From Coniella vitis (Eukaryota; Ascomycota; Sordariomycetes; Diaporthales; Schizoparmaceae), in NCBI GenBank assembly GCA_011317545.1, contig WUJK01000019.1, forward strand, positions 62,001-126,000: DNA of 64,000 nt, read 5' to 3'. Positions 24,700 to 35,870 of the stretch are shown here, piece after piece. Both the position numbers and the translations under genes were made by a program. The notes under the pieces were generated by a model. That model saw only the letters and a list, made by a program, of their open reading frames with translations. It had not been told where the DNA came from and did no database searches. How positions within the stretch are numbered: position 1 is the first letter of the stretch; the number at the start of each line of letters is the position of its first letter.

Positions 24700-26460
24700 G
24701 CCCTACCTACGGATGTAATATAGGGCGGCTCGCCGCCGCCTAAGGGATTAATACCTAGGATAGATACTAGTTCTATTACGGATTCGATTTACTCCCCTAT
24801 ATAGCAGAAGAGGCACCGTAGTACCGCGCTATAGTTATAGGAGGATACTACTATTCGTTAAGATAACCCCCTTACCCCTAGTATAGTTAGGACCCTCCTT
24901 ATAGGCGTATACTATACGTTTATAGCTCGGGAGACGGTCCTACTAGCGGTAGATAAGACCCTAAGGAGACTAGTTAATACCTTTAAAGGCCCTTTATAGA
25001 GTAAGGAGCGTCTTTATACGGAAAGGGTATACTCCTAACTCCTAGCTATAGCTAGGCGTAAGCTTAAAAATTTTTTATCGGACCCGGCTATTAGCCGGCC
25101 TATTCTAATATACCCGACTCCTCCTATTACTATTATATAGGTAGTACTCTACCCTTAATAGCTACTTTTACCCGCTTAATACCCCTAATAGGGTCGGAGC
25201 TAGGCTATTATTATAAGCGTAGCTATTAGGCTCCCGGCGGAGCCGGCTCGCTATATTCGAAAATCTAGCCCCTAATACAGCCGGTAGCGGGGATAAGATA
25301 TAAGGATACTCCTTAAGGCTACCCCTTATAATATACTTACGGGCTTACCCCTCTAGGGATTTAAGCTAGGTATTTATACTCGGCTTTAGATCCCTATAAC
25401 TAACGTAGCGGTAGTTACTAAGACCCTTACCGGCTAGGCTTTACGCCTTACTAATAAGGAGGTTTAGGATAGGCTTTTCGCTAACCCTATAAAGGGTAAG
25501 CTACTAGAGCTAATATAGGCGTCCTCGGCGACCGTACTATAGACCTAGGTTACCTATATAGCGACCGGGGTTCCGAGGGAGCTTTATAACCCCTTTACCT
25601 ATTAGAGGGTTTCTCCTAAGGAGTATATCCGAGAGGAGGCTATAGTATAGATAGGTATCGAGCCTATTTCCTATAGGCTTTCTACGAACGGATATAACCC
25701 TATTATAGGTATTACTACCTAGTTAGTATCCTTTTTATATAAAGTATATCCCTTCTAGGTCTTTAACCTGCCCTATGCCCGGCTAGTATAGAAGACGGAG
25801 AGGCTCTCTTTCTATACGGACGGCTATCTTAGCTATTACTTAATTAAGCGTTATATAAGGAGTAAGCAGTACCCTATCTACTCTAACGCCTAGTATACTT
25901 AGGAAGGGGAGGTTTATACGCTTCCCCCTAGGTATACTAATTACTATAGGCTTATCCGCTCTAGCTACCCTAAATATATTACTACCCTTATAATAGTCGA
26001 TAAATAGCTTTATTACCCGTTTATCTCTAAGCTTAAGAGGATTAGGAATATAGGTAAGGCCCGCTATAATAATATAAATACGGCTATAAATACTACTAGT
26101 AGCTAGCGGGAGCCTTAACCCCCTATTAAGCCTACGGAATAGCCGTTTATCGAAGGCCCCTCCCGGAAGCGGCCTTATAATAATATCCGCGATTATATAC
26201 CGCCGACCGGCTTATAATAGCGCTTATAGCTCGACCCGGCTAGTATACCGCCTCCGGAGGGTCCTAGCCCCGCTATAGAGAGAAAGCCTATACCCCCGGC
26301 GGATATAGTTAAGGATAACGACGATTCGGTTATAATCCTTAACTCCTAGGGGGGCTTAAATACTACTACTCCCTCTATATATAAGTAGGATATACCCTTC
26401 CGATAGCCGGGGGGCTTTTCTTATAATCGCCTAGGCGAATATAGGGAAGAAATAGTCTGC
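24700..26460 (+). pseudogene. LINE copy 1 ORF1 (gag-like) relic
   Basis: One frame reads through with RIP stops only, including GKLLELI near 25497, ATGVPRELYNPFTY near 25560-25605 and LSFYTDGYLSYYLIKRYIRS near 25805-25865. The tail around 26030-26400 is Pro/Arg-rich. In this class ORF1 encodes an RNA-binding protein that packages the element RNA. I see no clear CCHC knuckles, possibly because Cys codons were changed to Tyr. The start is uncertain because ATG codons are lost. Confidence 0.65.
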
Positions 26461-26464
26461 CTAT

Positions 26465-29400
26465 ATTATACTACTAGCACTTTATATTAAGCAGGGGGTA
26501 GATATTATATAGGTTTAGGAGCCGTATACGATATATAATACGAGAACTTAGAGGTACCCTATTTATAAGCTTTTCTCGCCGGTAGATAACTAGGGAGGGG
26601 ACCCGATAGCCTATTACGAGGAGAGGTAGTAGGAATTATTCGGTAATAAGCCCCGGGTCCTAATATATATATAACGGGGTTATAGGCTATATATAAAGTA
26701 GTAATAGCCCCTTATTATAAAGGACGGATTCTAGCTAAAGGTATTAGGGGTCCTTCTAATTAACGTTTACCGGGCGCTAGGGGAGGATATAATACTCGAT
26801 TATATACTAAATAGTCTACCTATATAGAGATAGGTAGTTAGGGGTAATTTTAATATAATCTATACCCCTTATAAGCCGGGTAAGCCTAACGAAAGGGGTA
26901 GTAATCGGGTTAAAGATTAAATACTATTTAGGGATATATTCTTTATAAATACCCTAGGTATCCCTATATATATCCGGGGGGGGGTTTTTAACCTAATCTT
27001 CTCTAATATTCTAAATATAGCTATAGAGGTTACTCTTAACCTATATACTAGCTTTAACTATAAGACCCTTATTACGATTATCGGCGGTAATCTTTTACTC
27101 CCTTAGGAATAGCTAGTATAGCTACGGGTAGACCTATAATCCCTCCCGGCCTTTAAGGGCTTTTTAGAAATAGGGCTAATAGATATACCGCCCCTTTTAT
27201 AGGCGGAGAGCCCGGCTTCTTTAGACGATTAGGTAGCCCGTTTAGATTATCTCTAGGGAAGGGCCTTAGAAGCGGCGGGGTAGTAGCTATAACCCTACTC
27301 CCGAGCCCCTTAATAGGATAATAGGGTAAAGGAGGTATATTAGGCGTATATTAGGGCCCGATATAATTACCGGACTTACTCGAGGGAGTTCTAGGTAGCT
27401 AGGAATACCTTTAAGGGGGCTATTCGAATATATCGGTAAGCCTTTTAATAGGGTAGGATCGATATAATAGCTTTAGATACGGATATTTTCGGGATAACGG
27501 GGTAATATAAGCTAGTTATACCGCTATAGGCTCCCCCGCTATATATAGGGGACGGTATATTATATAAGGACCCTATTAAGAAAGTAAGCTTACTACGGGA
27601 TAAGATTCTATAAAGGTTCTTTAGGGATAATAACCTAGTTAGGGACCCGCTTAAGGGCTAGGACGCTTCTAAGGCCCGTTTCTAATAGGGTTATATAGCT
27701 ATGCTTAAGGAGGTAGAGGAGTATATTATCTAAGTTAAGTCTACCTCTCCTAAGGTAAATAGTACTTCGGTATCCCTATTAAAGGAGTATTAGGATAGTA
27801 TTAGCCCCCTTCTAGTTCGGCTTTATAATTATTACCTTACTATAGGTTACTTCCCTCTACCTTAGCGCTACGCTAAGGTATCGATATACCCTAAGCAGGG
27901 TAAGAGGGATATAGGTAGCCCTAGGTTATATAAGCCTATTACTCTCCTTTCTATCTTTTCTAAGGGACTCGAGAGGCTAATCGTATATAAGCTCTCCTAG
28001 ATCCTACTTACTAAAGGGGTCCTTAACCTATAGTACTATAAGGCGCTATTAAAACGCTCTATAATAGACCTTATAGCGGTACTTATATATAATATTAAGC
28101 TAATACTCTCCCGAGGGCAGGTTATTATAATAGTAACTAGGGATATATAAGGGGCGTTTAATACCGTCCTCCCTAATAGATTAATCGTATAAATATAAGC
28201 CCTTAGTTTCCTACTCCTATTATTAAGTCTAATAGCCTCCTTCCTAGTAGTACGGCTAGTATAGGTCCGCCTGGATAGGTCGATAACGGGTTTCTCCTCG
28301 GTAAGATATAGTATACCTTAGGGCTCGCCTTTTTCGCCGGTATTATATATAATCTACCTCTCTAAACTTATTCTATAGGGTAGTAATAGGTATTTCTACT
28401 ATATAGACGATATTCTCTTCCTTCGTATATCTAATAGCGCGGAGAAAAATATAGTATTACTAGAAACGGATATAGCGAGCGTTAACGATTAGGCTTCGAG
28501 GAATATAATATAGTTTATAGCGGAGAAGATAGAAGTTTTCTACTTCTTAAAGTATAGGGAGGCGGTATAGCCGGCTATTATAATAGGCGGTAGGCGTATA
28601 AAGCCTATTACCGGTATACCCTTTTATTCTAAGGTAGTTAGCTTCCGCTAGCTAGGATTTTAGTTTAATAAGTATCTTATAAGTAGGAGGTATATTAAGG
28701 AGAGGGTTTATAAGATAGCGAAGATTATAGCCTACCTTAGGAGCCTTAGGAAGGTATAATATAACCCCTCTATAATATCCCTCTATAAGGCAGTTACGGT
28801 AATACTTATCCCGATACTTATATATATAGCGGACGCCTAGTTTCGACCGGGCTATACGCCCGCGGTATAGCTTAAGAAGGCGGATTAACTACTAGTAAAG
28901 GGCGTTAAAGGGGTATTACCGGCGTAGAAGACGGTATATACGGTAATAGCCCTCTATAAAGCGGGCCTCCTTATAGCTAGGCTTACGCTAGGAGTAGCGG
29001 TATACCGGGCCGGCCTATAGTACGCTCTACTAGATATAGAATACCCCTTTTATAAATAGATATACGCTCCTATAGGATATAACCTTAGGGTATTTAATAT
29101 ACGCCTTACGGATACTATATATAGCTTTCCTATTATACCTAAGCCGGCCCTATTAGCCCCCTGGTATCCTAACCGTATTACGTTAAACCCTAATATTAGC
29201 TACCCTAAGGAGGAAATAGCTATATACTATAATATATAGTATATAACCCTGCTACCGGACGTTATAGTAGTATATACGGACGGCTCTAAGGTTTAGGAGG
29301 GATCTAAGCGTAGGGTAGGCTATAGATATATTATAATAAGGGATAGGGTACTTATTACTACTACTATTAAGATACTCTACGAGTACTTATACGTTTTCGA

Positions 29401-30230
29401 CGCCGAGGCGGTTAGGGCGCTTATAGGATTATAACTAGCGCTAGAAACGGCACTTTTAGTAGTATTTATCTATATAGATAGCACCTCGGTTATCTAGGGA
29501 TTATAGGGTAACGCGCTTATTACTTTATAATAGGCCTTCCGAAGTTTTTAAGCCCTTTACGAGTAGTACCTTATAGAGGGACGGTTAGTAATTATCCTCT
29601 AGAGCCCTAGTTATATAGGTATAGCTGGGAATAAGCTTATAAATACCCTTATAAAGAGGGGTATAATACTCTCCCCGGTAGGGCGGGTAATAAGCCTTAC
29701 TACCTCGGGTATACGGACCCTATATAGAGAGGGGATTAGGAGCTCTAAAAAGGCGTAGTAGATACGTTAGTAGTTAGTCTTATCCGGCTAGTATAGCGCT
29801 TAGGGGCTTAGCTTTCGTACTATAGTATAGCCGGCCCTTTCGCTAAGCCGCTAATAGCTAGCTCTCTTTATAGCTATAAGGACCGGTTATAGCGACTTTA
29901 AAGTATATTACTATCGGTTTAGCCGGCTAGGGATAAGCCGCTGCTATAGAATAGGCTATTTTAGTAAGCTTTCGCCTCGGTATTAGGTATACTACGCGGT
30001 AGCTAGGCGGAGGTAGCGGGACTAGCCGGAGGGCCTAGCCGGGCCCCCTAATACCCCTTTCCGTAAAACGTACTTATAGAGGGTATTTATAGACTATTAA
30101 GTATAATCTGCCTTCTTAGAAATAGTTTATAAGGATTCTCTATAAGTAGTACCCTTACTATTATATATACGGTAGGTATAATATAGTTTACTATTCGATA
30201 GGAAAGCGGGTTTAATTAGGATCTTATACT
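26465..30230 (+). pseudogene. LINE copy 1 ORF2: endonuclease, reverse transcriptase, RNase H (RIP-inactivated)
   Basis: Read with TAA/TAG as Gln/Trp, one frame covers the whole polyprotein. The endonuclease (APE-type) shows GNFN at 26843-26854 and VFNLIFSNI near 26980-27010. The reverse transcriptase shows the palm block TRDI-GAFNTV near 28139-28170, P-QGSPFSPVL with QG now a stop plus Gly at 28317-28346, the catalytic YYIDD at 28397-28411 and a GF-FNK block near 28650. RNase H shows YTDGS at 29273-29287, the DAEAVRAL block near 29398-29420 and IDSTSVI near 29475-29495. A Cys-containing tail of the type seen after RNase H in Tad elements follows near 29890-29960 with several Cys/His changed to Tyr. 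The enzyme would copy element RNA at a nicked target. The C-terminal end near 30230 meets the opposing frame tail-to-tail. Confidence 0.87.
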
Positions 30231-30231
30231 A

Positions 30232-32031
30232 TTAGCTATTAGGGTAGTTTATAGCCGTATTATAGGCTATCTAAGGCTAAAGTACGATAAACTATATACG
30301 GTCGATTACCTAGCGTATAGCGTTACTAAGGGCGCGTAGCGTAATACGGCGGTCGGCGGGAGTACCTAGGGTAGGGGTAATTAGGCCGGGAAATAATTAT
30401 AGTAAGCCTATAGCGCTAGGGGTATACTCCTGCTTATAGGTAGTATTAGCGGTAGTAGTAGTAGTATTAGCTATAATAGCCTAGCGCTAGTATTATTAGG
30501 GCTAGTACTATAGCTAGTATTACTACTATTAGCGGTAGCGGGGTAGGATATAGCGGGGGCGCTTCTAGGGCTATTTAACCGGCTCTACCTCCTCCTCCGA
30601 CTTATTAGACGACTCGGCGAGGCCCTTTACTAATACCTTATCGTAGGCCTCCTTAGCTATATAAATAGTAGTATAGTAGGGGGTATTATCCTTACCCTCC
30701 TATAGGGCGTTATATAGCTAGCGGCTAACGGTTATTAAGTAGTTAGCTAAAGGGGTATAGCCCTTACGTTAATAGCGCTAGTAGCGGGTACTACCCTCGA
30801 TATCCTAATAATCGCTAAGCGATTTACCGGTAATTACCGAGATTAGGTATTATTTATAAGGTATATCGCGCTAGGTTACGATACAACGGCTATTAGGAGT
30901 AGCTTCGTTAGCCTTTTATATCTTCTTACGCTTAGTAGGGGTAATAGGAGTAATAGCCTTACCCTTATTCCTAATAGTATTAGTCTTCTTCTTACTAGTC
31001 TTAGCCTTAGGCTAAGTACTAGTAGTAGTAGGGGCGTTAATAGTATATATAGTATAAGGAGGATTAGCCTTAATAGGAGCTACTATCTTAATAGCCCTAG
31101 CCCTAGCGTTATTATTACTAATAATAGCGGTAGAACGTTATTTCTTAGTAATAGGAGTATTAGTAGGAGCAGAGGTAGGCGTAGGACGTTTATTATTAGT
31201 ATTACCGGTAGTAGTAGTACGGGCGATACCGATATTATTATCGTTATTACTATTATTACTATTACTACTATCGTCTATATAGGTACGATTAGTATTACTA
31301 CGGGTAATATAGTTACTATCGTTATTAGCCTTATCCTAATAGGCCTCCTTATCGTCCTCCTTAGCGTTATTATTACTAATACGTATATTAGAGGCAGGCT
31401 CCTCGTTGCTAAAAGTATCTTCGGCTTATTCCTAGCTATCTTAGAGCAAATCCACCTTATCTTCGCTACTAGTACTATCCTTAATACCCTCGGCGTTACC
31501 CTTACCCTTATCCTCGAGCTTAAGGGTACCGTCGAGGGCCCTTTATAGGAGGTTTTCACCGCCCTTATCCTCGTTATAGATATAGTTATTACTATTAAGT
31601 ACGTTAGTAGTTAGCTTAGTAGCGTTATATAGGAATACGCCGTATATTACGGGGGCGGTACCCCTTTTAGTAGCGGTAGCCTCTATTGGAAAATATGCCT
31701 ATTAATAGTAGTTAATTAGTAGTACTAGAACTTAGCTTTAGTATAGTATACTACGCTTACTATACTATTTATATAGGTATCTAGTAGGAAGGTTATACTG
31801 CTTTATAATAGCGCTAGGTACGGTATTTATTTATAGGGAGCTTAGGCTAGTTTATATAGATTAATAGGAATATTATACGCTTCTTAGCTACGCGGGTATT
31901 AGTAATATTTACGGTATAGCGCGCTTTAGTATACTTAGCTTTATAATAAGTTAAAACGTTAGTAAACTATTATAGCTCCTAGTATTCGATTAGGGAAGGT
32001 AGATACGCTTACTTCCTTTCTTAGGAGGTAT
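30232..32031 (-). pseudogene. Antisense passenger ORF in the LINE 3' region, copy 1 (600 codons)
   Basis: On the strand opposite the LINE genes, a frame begins at 32031 with ATA (former ATG) reading (M)PPKKGSKRIY and ends in TAA at 30232 after YPNS. Span 1800 bp, with RIP-type stops only. From the N-terminus: a basic start, an Asn/Ser/Thr-rich acidic-to-neutral middle with long Thr/Pro/Lys tracts, a conserved block containing VITGKSLSDY near 30810-30850 and YTPLANYLITVN-like sequence near 30735-30775, an EEEVEP acidic patch near 30585, a Gln-rich stretch and a Leu/Pro-rich end. The same frame with the same length exists in the other long copy (59325-61124). I do not recognise the protein. It might be a DNA- or RNA-binding accessory factor, a captured host gene or a separate non-autonomous element; no function should be assumed. 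Confidence 0.72.
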
Positions 32032-32798
32032 TATAGTAATAGTAATAATAGCTACTATGCTTTAGAATATAGAAGGGAGTATAATATAGCGGCGGCGATA
32101 GCTAGTAATATTATTATACTACTATATTATAGATTAAGAAAGGAGGGGGGAGAAGGGAGGAGGAGGAGGGTATTTAGATAAGCTATAATAGGAGTAGGAG
32201 AAATATAGTAGAGGGCGCTATACCCCTACTATTAATAATAATAGGGGTGCAATTAGCTATAATAGCTATTATCTATAACTATAGATAAAGGGCTAGCTAC
32301 TATTAGCAGAAGGATACGTACTTTTGCGGACTAATAATAATAAACGCCTTAAAGTATATCTCTAGCGTATCTTAAGCTACTACTCTATACTACTATAGGG
32401 ACGCCTACGCTATATTAGTAGCTTAATAACTAGCTAGCTCTCTAGTATAGCGCCCTTAGGATATTATACTAGTAAGGTTATTACTAGTATAGTCGATATA
32501 TAATATATATATAGTACGGCTTCGGAACTAGTCTCGGCCGGTATCTAACGTCTAGTAATTATACGGTAATATACTAACCTAATAAAAACGTAGCTCTATA
32601 TAGGCTATACTAATAGTATTATATAACTCTGCTCTAAGACTAATCCCTAGAGTATTTAGCCTCTAGGACGTAGCTAATACGCTATAAAGTAGCCTTCGGG
32701 CTAGGGTTATACTACGAATATATATGCTAGGTGGGTGTAGATACGCTCCTTAGCAGTACGATAGGCAGTATACGCCGAGATACCCCTTGGGAGGTGTG

Positions 32799-32854
32799 CC
32801 AGCGTAACTGGTCCGGCGTTAATTTAATTAAATAAATAAATAAATAAATAAATA
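32799..32854 (+). other. LINE 3' end: stem-loop and (AAAT)n tail
   Basis: A small stem-loop ccag-cgtaa-ctgg lies at 32799-32811, followed by ggcgttaatttaatt and about seven AAAT units. The other copies end the same way in reverse orientation, with one or both stem arms changed to ctag, which still pairs. 3' stem-loops and simple tails are what LINE reverse transcriptases recognise for priming. Confidence 0.8.
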
Positions 32855-32867
32855 ATTAGCTAGCTAT
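32855..32867. repeat. Right target-site duplication of LINE copy 1
   Basis: attagctagctat, identical to 24557-24569, directly after the AAAT tail. Confidence 0.7.
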
Positions 32868-33900
32868 TAGAATATTTCGATCGGGATATTTAGTAGGCGC
32901 GGAAGGTAGCGATCGACCTTTCGTATAAAGCTTAAGGTAAGGAGCCCGAGCCGTATATAGATCTAAATCGCTTCTAGGGGTTTTTATTACCGTATAATAG
33001 TTTATATATTCTCCTTCTTATCCTAGATAATAGCCTAGGTAATAATAAGCTTATTATATAAGGTAAAATATAGGACCTAGCTAATACGCTTAATCTAAGG
33101 CGAATTATATTCGAATCCCTTATATATATCGCCGGCTTATATATACTATTAATCGGCTTCTTTAAAAAGAGCTTTTTACTAAAGGATAATAGATTCGTAT
33201 AAAATAAGCGATAGGTTTATTAGAATAAAAGGCGGTATAAGAGCTAAATAAGTAGCTAGTTCTTCGAGCTCTATACGTATAACCTAATATTATATATACC
33301 GGCTACGGAGCTAGGTTTAGAGTTATATAGGGTCCGAGAGGTATTCGCTTATATTATACCCTACTACTTTCGTATACCGATAGAAGAGGTTATCGGACGG
33401 AGTTAAAAACCGGTATACTTAATAGCTAAGGCTATATACGATAGCTAGGTTTAGGATTAGAGTTAAGTTATCTATAGGGAGGGCGATAGATATAGGGTTT
33501 ATAAGCTCGGTATCGCTATATAAATAAAGGATATCCTTTAGAACGGGCCCTTTTAGCTTATACTACTAGCGGAAATATATACGGATAGCCTCCTTAGGCT
33601 ATATAGCAGCCTAATAGAAGAGGTAAAGTAGAATATTATACTCCGTATTTAAAGAAATATATTCCTTTATAATAGAAATATAAGTATATTATATAAAGCG
33701 GTTAGTAAGGGAAGTACGATAAGGGGGCAGTTTATACGGAGAAAATATCTTAGCTATAGAGAAGAAATATACGAATAAGAAAAGATTTTACCTTTATATA
33801 ACCCGGTTCTAAAGGCTTAGAGTTTTTTATAGAGTTTAATCTTTTAATACTTTATTAAGAGGAGATAGCTATATACGAAAGAAAAAAGAGGGTTACTAAT
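32868..33900 (+). pseudogene. 3' part of the unknown gene split by LINE copy 1
   Basis: Immediately after the target-site copy a clear frame reads LLEYFDRDI, then FQGFLLPYNSLYILLLILDN near 32970-33030, LYILLIGFFKKSFLLKDNRF near 33140-33195, LGLELYRVREVFAYIIPYYF near 33310-33370 and FRIPIEEVIGRS near 33370-33400, continuing to about 33890 with a Lys-rich end. About 340 codons are readable, interrupted by TAA/TAG only. It joins in frame with 24250-24569. There is a hydrophobic stretch but no motif that I can name. Confidence 0.55.
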
Positions 33901-34807
33901 ATATAGATCGTTTTATTTCTATTATATAAAAGTAAAAAGGGTAAAGAAATAAGGGTAGATTTATATATTAGTATCTAGCCCTAGAAGGGGTATATATAAG
34001 CTAAAGCCCCCTTTTCCTCCCTAATATAAAGACCTATAAGTATTTTATCCTCCTCCTCGCTTATAGTATAAGCCGGCTTTAATACCGAGCTATATATAAA
34101 TCCTAAATATAGTTAATATATATATTCTACTACTAGCCGATAATAGCTAGGTACTAATCGAAAGGAAAGTTATATATAGCGTAACGGTATTAGTAATATA
34201 CGGGCTTAGGGCGGCCTATATAAGCAATTAGGACGGCTAGGAAGTATAAATTACGCTAGAGAATCTTAGTAATTATAGCGGCGGTAGTTATACTAATATT
34301 ACTAGCCGATAAGCGAATATCGGTACCGGGTATAGCTAAAAGGGCTTATTCGGTATTATTTTTAGTAAGGGTAATTAGGGCTATATATAAGGTCGGGTAG
34401 GTAAGGTATAATATAAGGCTATAATAGCTATTCTAAATACCGAGGTCGGTATAGTATATAGAAAGGGTAAAGTCGGTAGTAGGAGTAGCTATCGTATAGA
34501 TAATCTTAGGTAGGGGGGTTTATATAAATAGTTTAGTTTATTTATTCTATCGTATAACTAGTAGGTTAATATAAAGGGGTTAGGTATTAACGTTAATAGG
34601 GATATATACGGTATACTTAACGATAGCCGGCTAGTAGATAGGGGGTTAGTAAGGGAAGGAGGAAAAAAAAAGAAAAGGGTAAGGGGGGGGAAGAAGTTCT
34701 TTATATAATTATCTAAGGAATATCGCCGAAGAAGGTAAAAGGTAATAGTAAATTACTAAATAGGTAGTCTTCGATATAGGAATAAAGTAACGATCGTATA
34801 GGGATAA
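33901..34807. other. RIP-mutated intergenic sequence
   Basis: No coding frame is convincing. A purine run (ggaggaaaaaaaaagaaaag) and a G-run lie near 34650-34690. Confidence 0.45.
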
Positions 34808-35470
34808 AGCCGTATAGCAGCGAAAGAATAATAGCTTAGACTTTCCTTAATATATAAGTAGTTATTTATATAAGGCAGCCGTATAGCAGCGAAGGAATAA
34901 TAGCCTAGACTTTCCTTAACGTATAATAGCTAGAGAGAATAATAGCTTAGACTTTCCTTAACGTACGAGTAGTCCTTTATATAAAGCAGCTATATAATAG
35001 CTAGATAATAATAGCTTATACTTTCCTTAATATACGAGTAGTTATTTATATAAGGTAGCCGTATAGTAGCGAAGGAATAATAGCCTAGACTTTCCTTAAC
35101 GTATAATAGCTAGAGAGAATAATAGCTTAGACTTTCCTTAACGTACGAGTAGTCCTTTATATAAAGCAGCTATATAATAGCTAGATAATAATAGCTTATA
35201 CTTTCCTTAATATACGAGTAGTTATTTATATAAGGTAGCCGTATAGTAGCGAAGGAATAATAGCCTAGACTTTCCTTACCGTATAATAGCTAGAGAATAA
35301 TAGCTTGGACTTTCCTTAATGTATAAGTAGTCCTTTATATAGGGCAGCTGTATAGTAGCTAGAGAATAATAGCTTAGATTTTCCTTAACGGTACGAGCAG
35401 TTATTCGTATAAGGGGCAGCTATACGGCAGCTAGAGAATAATAGCTTAGACTTTCCTAAACGTACGATTC
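34808..35470. repeat. 180-bp higher-order tandem repeat built from about 60-bp monomers
   Basis: aataatagcttagactttcc with cttaacgtacgagtagt recurs about every 60 bp. Groups of three monomers repeat at exactly 180 bp: gtagccgtatagtagcgaag starts at 34875 (variant), 35055 and 35235, and the lines at 34981 and 35161 are identical. At least eleven monomers, the last ones decayed. Confidence 0.95.
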
Positions 35471-35524
35471 GTTCTTTCGTAACTATATATCGATATAGTA
35501 AGTAGGAAAAGAAAAAACTAACCC

Positions 35525-35525
<1 letters not shown>

Positions 35526-35559
<34 letters not shown>
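35526..35559. repeat. Poly-A run of about 33 bases
   Basis: Separates the 180-bp repeat from the GC-rich island. It may be the end of a retro-inserted sequence or simply a homopolymer. Confidence 0.9.
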
Positions 35560-35561
<2 letters not shown>

Positions 35562-35870
35562 CTCCTATAAAGGGAGAAGGTATCGCGCGATCGCCCGTAT
35601 ACGAACGAATCGACGGCGGCAGCAAGGTTCGCAGTAGGAGGACGGCAGCGACGGCAGCGAGGTTAGGGTTAGGGTTAGGGGTGGGGGGGGGGGGCAAGCG
35701 GGGGCCCCGCGGGGGGGGGGCCGTATAACGCTGATTGGCTATAGCCGTACGACGACCCCCTGGGAAGTCTGCCTCACCCACCCCGGTGAACTCAGCCTCC
35801 GAAACGCACGGACCACGTGCCACGTAGGCTGCGCCCCCCCCTATGAAGTAAGCCTCACTTCGGCGCGGAA
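35560..35870. other. GC-rich island without RIP, with TTAGGG repeats
   Basis: About 310 bp with very high G+C and intact CpA/TpG in a window that otherwise lacks them. Three tandem TTAGGG units lie at 35663-35680, followed by G/C homopolymers (35684-35720). The right half has three related 13-14-bp motifs on the minus strand (gtgaggcagacttc, ggaggctgagttc, gtgaggcttacttc), the first two about 35 bp apart and the third about 65 bp further on. An open minus-strand frame across it is low complexity and includes the poly-A as poly-Phe, so it is not called a gene. Confidence 0.75.
35663..35680 (+). repeat. Interstitial telomeric repeat, (TTAGGG)3
   Basis: Three perfect TTAGGG units followed directly by G-rich sequence. 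TTAGGG is the usual telomere repeat of filamentous fungi. Too short to be a telomere end. Confidence 0.9.

Larger units (their letters stand above)
24570..32854 (+). mobile_element. Non-LTR retrotransposon (Tad-like LINE), copy 1, 8.3 kb, apparently full length
   Basis: Bounded by 13-bp direct repeats and ending in an (AAAT)n tail. It contains an ORF1 relic, an ORF2 relic with endonuclease, reverse transcriptase and RNase H in the usual order, and a 2.6-kb 3' region that carries a long frame on the opposite strand. All frames are stopped by RIP, so the element cannot move. The last 600 bp retain more CpA/TpG than the rest. Related copies lie at 55846-58499 and 58500-64000 on the other strand. 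The domain order fits the Tad/I-like group of fungal LINEs; this is from family knowledge, not a search. Confidence 0.88.

Noticed and set aside
31275..31559. Minus-strand open frame of 94 codons inside LINE copy 1
   Set aside because: A different frame from the conserved 600-codon antisense ORF on the same strand; it is a shadow over its low-complexity part.
24570..32854. LTR retrotransposon
   Set aside because: No long terminal repeats, integrase or protease. The endonuclease, reverse transcriptase, RNase H order and AAAT tail fit a non-LTR element.
35663..35680. True telomere end
   Set aside because: Only three TTAGGG units, with unrelated sequence continuing on both sides; interstitial at most.
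35518..35823. Open minus-strand frame of 101 codons
   Set aside because: It is made of Pro/Ala-rich translation of G/C runs and telomere repeats and ends in poly-Phe from the poly-A run. This is composition, not coding.
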